Shown piece by piece: positions 54,195 through 62,092 of a stretch of 64,000 nucleotides of DNA (positions within the stretch are counted from its first letter, which is position 1; each line of letters starts with the position of its first letter). The position numbers were made by a program, and so were the translations under genes. Location of the stretch: positions 184,045-248,044 of the forward strand of contig CAWBVG010000041.1 of the NCBI GenBank assembly GCA_963792175.1, written 5' to 3'. Below the pieces are notes generated by a model that was not told where the DNA came from, ran no database searches, and was given only the letters and a program-made list of their open reading frames with translations. The stretch is from CAWBVG01 sp963792175. GTDB lineage: Bacteria > Acidobacteriota > Vicinamibacteria > Vicinamibacterales > CAVVIG01.

Positions 54195-56863
54195 ATGTCG
54201 ATTGCGCCTGGTGCTCGGCTGGGTCCGTATGAAATTGTGTCGCCAATCGGGGCGGGCGGCATGGGTGAAGTCTACAAGGCACGCGACAGCCGGCTCGACC
54301 GCGCTGTTGCCATCAAGATTCTGCCGCCTGCGCTCGCCGCCGACCCGCTGTTACGCGAGCGCTTCGAGCGCGAAGCCAAAGCGGTCGCCGCCATCTCGCA
54401 CCCGAACATCCTCGCGATTCACGACGTTGGGCACTCGGACCACGTGACGTTCGCCGTCATGGAGCTGCTCGAAGGCGAAACGCTGCGCGAGCGCCTGGCC
54501 GCGGCTCTTCCGCGCGGCCTTCAGCAGCGCAAGGCGATCGACTACGGCCTGCAGGTCGCGCACGGCCTCGCGGCGGCGCACGAGAAGGGGATCGTCCACC
54601 GAGATCTCAAGCCGGAGAACATCTTCATCACCGCCGATGGTCGAGCCAAAATCCTCGACTTTGGGCTGGCCAAGCAGCAGGTCGATGCCGGTCCGCTCGC
54701 GACGATGACACCGACGATCGGAGGCACGACGCCGGGAACGGTGCTCGGAACTGTCGGCTATATGGCGCCGGAGCAACTGCGCGGCCTGAGCGTCGATCAG
54801 CGCGCCGACGTGTTCGCGCTCGGTGCGGTGCTCTACGAAATGCTGGCTGGCCGCCGTGCATTTCAGGGCGCCACGACGGCCGACACGATCAGCGCCATTC
54901 TTCACGCAGAGCCGAAGGACCTGACGCAGGTCGACTCGTCGCTCCCGTCGGGCCTCGACCGCATCATCCGGCGGTGCCTCGAGAAGAACGCCGCCGAGAG
55001 GTTTCACTCAGCGCACGATGTTGCGCTGGCGCTGGAGGCGGTTGCGGGCCCCTCCGGGTCGTCAGCGGCACTGGCACAATCGGGCGTCGCGCCCGTGTTC
55101 CGGCGCAAGAGCGCAACCCGGGCCCTCGGCGCCGCCTCGCTCGTCTGCTCGGCGCCGTTCTTGGCGCCGGTGCTTTGCAGATGATTCGACGCGACCGCGC
55201 GGCGCCGTCTGTGCATCTTGCCGTGCTGCGCCCGATAAGGTCAACGTCGTGGACACGCTGGCGCTGTCGGCGGATGGCCGCTCGGTAGCGTTCGTCGGTG
55301 TCGACGCCGAATCGATCGCCGGTGTGTGGGTTCGCCGTCTCGATGAAGCGGAGCCTCGGATGGTCGCCGGCACCGAAGGTGCGACGTTCCCCTTTTGGTC
55401 GCCGGATGGCAAGTCGATCGGCTTCTTCGCCGACGGGCGGTTGCAGCGGATCGATCTGGGCGGCGGCCCGGCGCGGGCGCTCGCAAGCATTTCCAGCGCC
55501 CGCGGCGGGAGCCTGGAACGCCGATGGCGTGATCGTATTTGCGCCCAACTCTGGCGACGGCCTCTATCGAGTGGCGGCCGAGGGCGGACGCCGTCACGCG
55601 GCTCACGACCCTCGACGGCGCGGCGGGAAGTCTGGCATCGTCGGCGGTCCATCGTACCCGACGGCAACCACGTCCTCTTCCTGAACCGATCGCCGGATCC
55701 GGACGAACGGCTCGCGAGTTATGTGACGGCACTCGACGGCGCGGACGCCGGACGGCGCGCAAGCTCACCGCGTGCGATTCGACAAGGCGAGTATTCGAAC
55801 GGGCAGCTGTTCTGCCTGCGCGGAACGACGATGTTCGCACAGCCGTTCGACGTCGGTCGTCTCCAGTTCACCGGCGAAAAGAGGGCGGTGTTCGAGAACA
55901 TCTGGGCGGATCCGAATACAGACGGCCTCGTCGCCTTCGCGGTGTCAGGCAGACACGTTCGCGTTTCGCACCGGCAAACCGAGCAGGCAACTCGGCTGGT
56001 TCGATCGCACGGGCAAATCGCTCGGGTTGTTCGAGCCTCGACAGGCCGGCGATCCGGAATTGTCGCAAAACGATGGGCTGCTGGCCTTCGAATCTCCGAG
56101 ACCAGCGCCGGCGGCCCGAAGACCGGCCTCTGGACGAGCGAGCTCGCGCGGGGGAACGCGACGCGGCTGGGACCCGCGACGCAGAACGACGTCATGCCGA
56201 CGTGGTCGCCGGACGGAACACGGATCATCTTTGCCTCGGACCGTGCAGGGAGCTTCGACCTGTACGAGAAGCCTGTCGGACAGGCTCCCGAGCGCGAGCT
56301 GCTGCGCTCCAGTCTGTGGAAGTACCCGGAGAGCTGGTCGCCGGACGGTCGCTATCTTCTGTTTTCGCAGCTCGATCCGAAGACGCGCTCCGACATCTGG
56401 CTGCTGCCGCTCGATGGCGGCAAGCCCACCGTGTTCGCTGGGCACTGACGCGGACGAAATGCTCGCCCGCTTCTCGCCAGATGGCCGGTGGGTGGCGTAT
56501 ACCTCGAATGAATCCGGTCGCCCGGAAGTGTACGTGCGGGCATTTCCGCTAACTGACGCGCGATGGCAGATTTCGGTGAATGGCGGAGCGAATCCGTTAT
56601 GGCGGCGCGATGGCCGCGAGCTGTTCTACATCAGCCCGGACAACCGCGTGGTCAGCGCGGCCGTGAACGCCGGTGGCACAACCTTCGACGCCGGCGTGCC
56701 ATCGACGCTCTTCAACGCGGGGCCATTGGCTCGTGGCGCGGCCGTCCTGGGCAGGGCGATCGGTTGTACGCCGCTCACGAGCCGAGGAGAGCGATTCCTT
56801 GTCGTTCAGCTTGCGAGCGATGTAAGAGCGTCGGCGAGTACGGTCGTAGTCGGTGGTCGGTAG
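54195..56863 (+). CDS. Ser/Thr protein kinase fused to a TolB-like propeller (frameshifted)
   Basis: About 885 residues. Kinase domain 12-280: ATP loop IGAGGMGEVYKARD, VAIKILPP (Lys), GIVHRDLKPENIFI, ILDFGLAKQ and GYMAPEQLRG. It is followed, near 55165, by a frame break over a probable membrane helix and by WD40/TolB-like repeats (LSADGRSVAFVG, FWSPDGKSIGFFADG, WSPDGTRIIFASDRAGSFDLY, SPDGRYLLF, SPDGRWVAYTSNESG). Further shifts near 55500, 55600, 55760 and 56450. The arrangement is the usual transmembrane Hanks-type kinase with an extracytoplasmic sensor. Ends at TAG 56863. Confidence 0.86.
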
Positions 56864-56890
56864 TCGAGGCGAGCAGAAGGAGGTCAATAG

Positions 56891-57770
56891 TTACTTGCGC
56901 GGCGGCGCGAAGAAGAACGACACGCCGCCGACCAGGCTGGTGCCGGCGCCGTTTTCGTCGAGCGTCGCGATGGTTCGTCCGAGCGCCCCGTAGACGCTGA
57001 CCTGCGGCGTGACGGTATACGAGGCGCTGCCGGTGATCTCCTTGCGATCGCGATCCGAGAGAGGAACGTCCGCCACATCGCTGCCGCGCCAGGAGCGGCT
57101 GAATCCACCCGACACGAACAGCTTGTCGTTCACCCGCGAACCGACGCCGGCGCCGGTGAACCAGACGCCGCGGGTGAAATACCCGCCGCCGGCATACAGG
57201 CGGGCACGACCCCGATCCAGTTCGACACTCACCGGCAGCCCGAAATGAGCGCGCCGTTCGCCCGCGGTCGCCGACTGAAGGACGCCACTGCCAAGCACCT
57301 CCAGCGTCGGCGCCACTGACAGCTTCAGCCCCCGCTTCGCGTCATTGAGTGCGGCAATCTTCGCGCTGAAGTAACTGGTGCCCATGCCGCCCACCGGTCC
57401 CAATGGATCCTCGCTTCCGACCACGCGCGGCACCGACATCGTCAGGTGGACGCGGGGCGCCAACCCGATCGCCGCATCGATGACCGGCACGTCCACCTCG
57501 CTGATGCCGCCGCCTTGCCAGCGAGCGACCGACAGCGCGATCGACACGCTACCCGCCTCGAGCAGGCTGGCATCGTCGACCCATGCGAACGGCGTCGGAC
57601 CGGCCACCGCCGTTGCGGGCAATCGAGACGCCGGACGGCGCGGCCAGATCGCTGCGGCTCGGCGGGGCAGGCGGGTTGTTCTTGTGCTGCTGACTCTTGC
57701 CCTGAGCCAACGCGGGAGTGGAAACGGCGAGCGCCACGATGGCGCTCGCCAGAACGGTCGGCGTTCGCAT
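56891..57770 (-). CDS. Putative outer-membrane beta-barrel protein (frameshifted)
   Basis: About 293 residues with a signal peptide (VLASAIVALAVSTPALAQ), a linker rich in Pro/Gln/Lys, then strand-like segments: FAWVDDASLLEAGSVSIALSV, LAPRVHLTMSVPRVVG, SYFSAKIAALNDAKRGLKLSVAPTLEVLG, LPVSVELDRGRARLYAGGGYFTRGVWFTGAGVGSRV and SLVGGVSFFF. The last residues (FFFAPPRK) lack the terminal Phe. One shift near 57610. It begins 1 nt after the stop of the Thr-rich protein (zero gap), so the two are a pair. A surface role is inferred from the fold only. Confidence 0.68.
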
Positions 57771-58571
57771 TTAGTCCGACTTCTTCTTGGACGTCTTCGT
57801 CGCGGTCGTTCTCGGCGTCGTCGTTGTCGTGCCGGTCGTAGTCGTCGAGAGATCGGCCCTGGCCTGCGTCTCGGCGTGCGATGCCTCGGTTGGAGCATTC
57901 GCCTGCGGCCGCAGTTTCTGAATCGCCTGTCCCAGGCTGAGCGGCGTCAAGGTGGTGTTTGTTGCCGGCGTCGTCCCCGGCCGAGGCAATCCCAGCATCG
58001 CCGCCCTCAAGTCGGCGAAAGGAATGCCGAGATTCTGCGAGACATGCACCGCCGCGATGAACTGGCCCTGGTTGCGGAAGCCGGCCGAGGCGGTGTTGAG
58101 CGTCATGTTGGCCGGCAGCATCTTCTCGATCCGCGCTCCAAGCGGCTTGCCCTGCAACTTCTGAGCGATCGGATTCAGTGGCGTGGCGGTCGTTGTACCG
58201 GTCGTTCCCGTGCCCGTGGAAGTTCCGGTCGTCGCGGACGTCGTCGTCGTTGCCGTGGTCGTTCCGCCAGTCGGCGTGCCCGACGCCGTGGCCGTCGTGT
58301 GAGGGTTGCCATGCGTCTTGGTCGTGGGCGTCGTCGCGGTGGTCGATTTGGGACCGCCGTGCGTCGTCGGACCATGCGTTGTCGTTTTCGGACCTTGCGT
58401 CGTCGCCGACGGACCGTGTGTGGTCAGCGTCGGAGCTTTGGCTGCTGTTGTCGTGTGAGGGTTGCCATGAGGGGCAGCTGCACCGCCGCCCTTTCCGTTC
58501 TGGGCGTAAACAGGCGCGACCGCAAGGCAGAACAGCGCAACCGCACAGGTTGAAACTCGGGCGATACGCAT
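57771..58571 (-). CDS. Secreted Thr/Gly-rich protein
   Basis: 266 residues. Signal peptide (IARVSTCAVALFCLAVAPVYA), a Thr-, His- and Gly-rich low-complexity middle (residues about 30-130), then a globular part LQGKPLGARIEKMLPANMTLNTASAGFRNQGQFIAAVHVSQNLGIPFADLRAAMLG and a basic C-terminus (TATKTSKKKSD). The globular part resembles short secreted proteins of soil bacteria without known function. The start at 58571 follows GGAGGAG. The gene abuts the barrel gene directly. A wall- or surface-attached structural role is possible but unproven. Confidence 0.68.
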   Translation of the reverse strand: MRIARVSTCAVALFCLAVAPVYAQNGKGGGAAAPHGNPHTTTAAKAPTLTTHGPSATTQGPKTTTHGPTTHGGPKSTTATTPTTKTHGNPHTTATASGTPTGGTTTATTTTSATTGTSTGTGTTGTTTATPLNPIAQKLQGKPLGARIEKMLPANMTLNTASAGFRNQGQFIAAVHVSQNLGIPFADLRAAMLGLPRPGTTPATNTTLTPLSLGQAIQKLRPQANAPTEASHAETQARADLSTTTTGTTTTTPRTTATKTSKKKSD

Positions 58572-58753
58572 AACTCCTCCGTGCCCGGCGACTGGCGCAA
58601 GCGGTATGCCAGTCGTGTAGCTTTGCAGAATGTGGGGCTTACGGACACGCAAAGCGTTGGCGAGTCGACAGTTTGGTCGTCTTGACACGATTCCTGTCGT
58701 CTGACAGAACGGGGCTCTTTCTAGACGATGCTCGATCCCGTCGTCGTGAATCG

Positions 58754-61462
58754 TTACTCGGCTTTGAGTGCGACTGTGGGATCGACGCGCATCGCGCGGA
58801 GGACCGGGACGCTCTGCGCCGCCAGCGCGACCAGCATCAACACGACGGCGACTGCGGCGAAGGTCGACGGATCGGTCGCGCTGACGCTGAAAAGCGATCC
58901 TTCCAGATACCGCGTGAGGGCGACGGCGGCGGCCACGCCCGCGCCCAGGCCGGCGCCGACCACTGTCATGCCGCCGCCGACGACGAGGCGCACGATGTCT
59001 CGCGACGACGCGCCGAGCGCCGCGCGGATGCCGATCTCGCGCGTCCGCTCCGCCACGGAATACGCGATCACGCCGTAGACGCCGATCGCCGTCATCAACA
59101 ACGCCACCGCGCCGAACAGCTCGAGCAGCACCATCATGAATCGCCGCGGCCCGACCGATTTCGCCACCAGATCCGCGAGCGGCGCGACTTCATACACCGG
59201 CACGTCGCTCGCGACCGACCAGATCGCGCGGCGCGCCTCGGCAGCGAGCGCCGAGGGATCGCCGCTCGATCGAATCACGAACGTCAGAAACGAGTCGGTC
59301 AACTGCGCCTGCGACATATACATCTGCATCGTCGTCGGCGCCGACAGCGCCTGGTGATGCACGTCGCCGACGATGCCGACGATCGTGTGCCACGGGCCGT
59401 TTCGAACCCGCCAATCTTCACGCGCTGTCCGATCGGATCGGCTCCAGGCCAGATCCGCTCGCGCCGTCCGCTCGCCGATGACCATGACGCGATCGACGCC
59501 CGCCCGATCCGCGTCGGTGAAGAAGCCGGCCCGCGGCGCAGCGGAATCCGCATCACCGTGAAGTAGTCGGGCGTCACCGAATAGCGCTCAACCGAAGGAT
59601 CCTCCGGTCCCCACGCGCGATGTTCGACGTGGAATCCCCACGTGTCGCCGTTGCCGCCGAGCGGGATCTGCCCGGCGGCGGCCACGGCCTCGACGCCCGG
59701 CAGCGCGCGCAGCGTCGCCACCATCGCCTCCGTCTTGGCGACCACCGCTTCGTCCTTTCGATAGGCGCTCGCCGACCATCGAGATCTGCATCGTCAGCAC
59801 ATGATCCGGATCGAATCCCGGATGCACGTCGAGCAGTCGGCCGACGCTCTTGATCATCAGGCCGGCGCCGATGAGCAGCACGACGGCGAGCGCGACGTCG
59901 GCGGCGACGAGCACCCGGCGCGCGATCGATGTCGGTGCATGCGCGGTCTTGCGCGTATCGCCGTGCATCGAGGCCTGCAGATTGATCCGCGACGCGCGGA
60001 TGGCGGGCACCAGGCCGAAGACGAAGGCGGTGGCGACCGACAGCACGACCGAAAAGCCGAGGACGCGCGGATCCAGGCTGCGCCGCTGCCAGGCGCGACA
60101 TCGTCGCCGGCGCCAGGCGAACCAGCGCGGGGACGGCGACAGCGCTGACGAGCGACGCCGAGCGCGGCGCCGCCGGCGGCGAGCAGCGCGCTCTCGACGA
60201 GCAGCTGTCGCACGAGGCGGCCGCGGCTGGCGCCGAGCGCCGCGCGAAGCGCGAGGTCGTGTTCGCGGCGGGCCAGCCTCGCGAGCAGCAGGTTGGCGAC
60301 GTTCGCGCAGGCGATGAGCAGGACGAAGGCGACGGCGCCCATCAGGACCGCGAGCGCCGGCCGCACGTCGCCGGTCAGCACCTCGCGCAGCGGAACGGCG
60401 TCATCGGCTCGGGCGAGTAGTCGGCCGGAAACTCGCGGACGCAGCTGCGCCTGCACGGCTTCGATGTCCTGCGCGCGCGGCCTCCAGCGGCACGCCGGCC
60501 TTGATGCGGCCGATCGCCTTCAGGTGCTGGCAGCTGCGGCAGGCGAACGGCTGCGAGCGGTCGTAGCCGACCAGCGCCCACATGTCCGCGCGCTGATAGA
60601 ACCGCTCGGAGATGAGCGGCTCGAACGACGGCGGCATCACGCCGATGATGGTGAACTGGCAGATCGTTCATCGTGATGACGCGCCCGATCGACGGACGGG
60701 TCGCCGTTGAAGCGGCGCCGCCACAGCCCGTCGCTCAGGATCACGACGCGCCAGCCGTTCGGCGTGTCTTCGTCGGCGCGGAAGTCGCGGCCGATCGCCG
60801 GCCGCACGCCGAGCATGTGGAAGAAGTTCGCCGAGACGCGCATGCCGCCGATCGCGCTCCGGGCTCGCCGTCGGCGATCAGCGTCGGGCTCCAGGAGCGG
60901 ATGAGCGCCATCTCCTCGAACGCGTGGCTGCGGTCGCGCCAGTCGAGGAACGTCGTGTAGCCGACGTTGCCGGCCGCGCCGTCGGGTCCGCGATCGCCGA
61001 TCATCACCAGGCGCTCGGGCGATCGCGTACGGCAGCGGCCGCAGCAGGACGGCGTTGACGACGCTGAAGATCGCGGTGTTGGCGCCGATGCCGAGCGCGA
61101 GCGTCACGATGCGCGACAGCGGTGAAGCCCGGTGCCCGCCGCAGCAGGCGGGCCGCATAGCGCACGTCGCGGCCGAAGTCGACGCAGAACACGCGAGCCG
61201 TCCGGCGCGGCGGCACCGGCGCGGCAGCCGCGCGGCGATCGGCGCGCGCAATCTCGCGCGCGACGCGCGCGGGATCGTCGCAGCGGCGCCAGCGCGCGAT
61301 TCGACGCGCCTCGCTTTCGCGCGATGCCCGACGGCGACGAGCTCCGCGTAGTGCTCGGCGACATGCTGCGCGAGCTCGTCGACGATGTCCGCTTCGCGCG
61401 CGGCGTCCGAGCTCCGAGAGCGGCGCCACGCGCGCACGAATCAGGCTCTTCCAGTCGGGCAT
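58754..61462 (-). CDS. ADOP-type MacB/FtsX-like permease 5 (heavily frameshifted)
   Basis: About 900 residues after repair, but split into at least nine pieces. Recognised blocks: MPDWKSLIRARVAPL start, FGRDVRYAARLLRRAPGFTA, FFHMLGVRPAIGRDFRADEDTPNGWRVVILSDGLWRRRF, FVLLIACANVANLLLARLARREHDLALRAALGASRGRLVRQLLVES, VARRVLVAADVALAVVLLIGAGLMIKSVGRLLD and the C-terminal YSVAERTREIGIRAALGASSRDIVRLVVGGG with RAMRVDPTVALKAE. It begins 23 nt after the PadR stop, the normal PadR-ADOP pair. Whether decay or read error, this is the most damaged gene of the window. Confidence 0.8.
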
Positions 61463-61484
61463 GTGTCCTGCTCGCCGGTCCGAC

Positions 61485-61820
61485 CTACGCCGGCCGGATC
61501 CGCGCGACGCGGTTCAGCGCCGAGAAGAACGCGCTCCAGCTTCTGCGCTGCGACGCCAGCATCTTCTGTCCTCCGGCGGTTAGACGGTAGAAGCGCTTCC
61601 GCCGTTGACCGCTCTTCTCGACCCAGCGGCCCTGAATGAGGCCGCGGCGTTCGAGGCGGTACAGCGTGGGGTAGAGCGACGCGACGTGGAACTTGAGCGC
61701 GCCGTCGGATCGCTGCTCGATCAACTTCGCGAGCTCGTAGCCGTGTCGATCGCGCTCGTCGAGCAGCGACAGGATGAGGACTTCGGCGCTGCCCTTGCGC
61801 AGCTCGCGGTCGTGAGACAT
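61485..61820 (-). CDS. PadR-family transcriptional regulator
   Basis: 111 residues: RELRKGSAEVLILSLLDERDRHGYELAKLIEQRSDGALKFHVASLYPTLYRLERRGLIQGRWVEKSGQRRKRFYRLTAGGQKML. Intact although the permease it controls is badly broken. The ATG at 61820 lies 7 nt after the -10 TATGCT, so I prefer it to an in-frame ATG at 61832 that falls inside the -10 itself. A strong promoter (TTGACA, 17 nt, TATGCT) overlaps two CATATGT boxes, the probable binding sites. PadR paralogue of the regulator at 36.9 kb. Confidence 0.88.
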   Translation of the reverse strand: MSHDRELRKGSAEVLILSLLDERDRHGYELAKLIEQRSDGALKFHVASLYPTLYRLERRGLIQGRWVEKSGQRRKRFYRLTAGGQKMLASQRRSWSAFFSALNRVARIRPA

Positions 61821-61827
61821 ATACGGC

Positions 61828-61856
61828 AGCATATGTATCAGTCACACATATGTCAA
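61828..61856 (-). promoter_or_regulatory. Promoter with PadR boxes: TTGACA-N17-TATGCT
   Basis: -35 TTGACA (61856-61851) and -10 TATGCT (61833-61828) on the minus strand, spacer 17 nt. Two CATATGT words (61830-61836 and 61847-61853) lie 17 nt apart across the spacer, consistent with self-repression by PadR. Confidence 0.65.
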
Positions 61857-62077
61857 CCGCAGACGTGACGCGCAGCCGATCGTCGCTGGTGGTTCGACGG
61901 GCGCGGCATCAGTGATTCGGCAGACCCGCCAGCGGTAGGACAGATTCGACAGCTGCGGTGTCACGAGTCGTCCATCACGAGCGATACCGTCACTCCGAGC
62001 GATCAAACCAGGCGTTGTGAACAGGGTGCTGGCGCCGCTGCGGCGTCGACCGTGAACGGCGGGCGGGCGGGGCGGAC

Positions 62078-62083
62078 TATAAT
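62078..62083 (+). promoter_or_regulatory. -10 hexamer TATAAT of the last permease gene
   Basis: A perfect TATAAT ends 9 nt before the TTG at 62093. Confidence 0.5.
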
Positions 62084-62092
62084 TTCATTGGC

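Noticed and set aside
54195..56863. A functional pair of the kinase and the PP2C gene
   Set aside because: They are 4 kb apart in different units with several unrelated genes between; proximity alone is weak.
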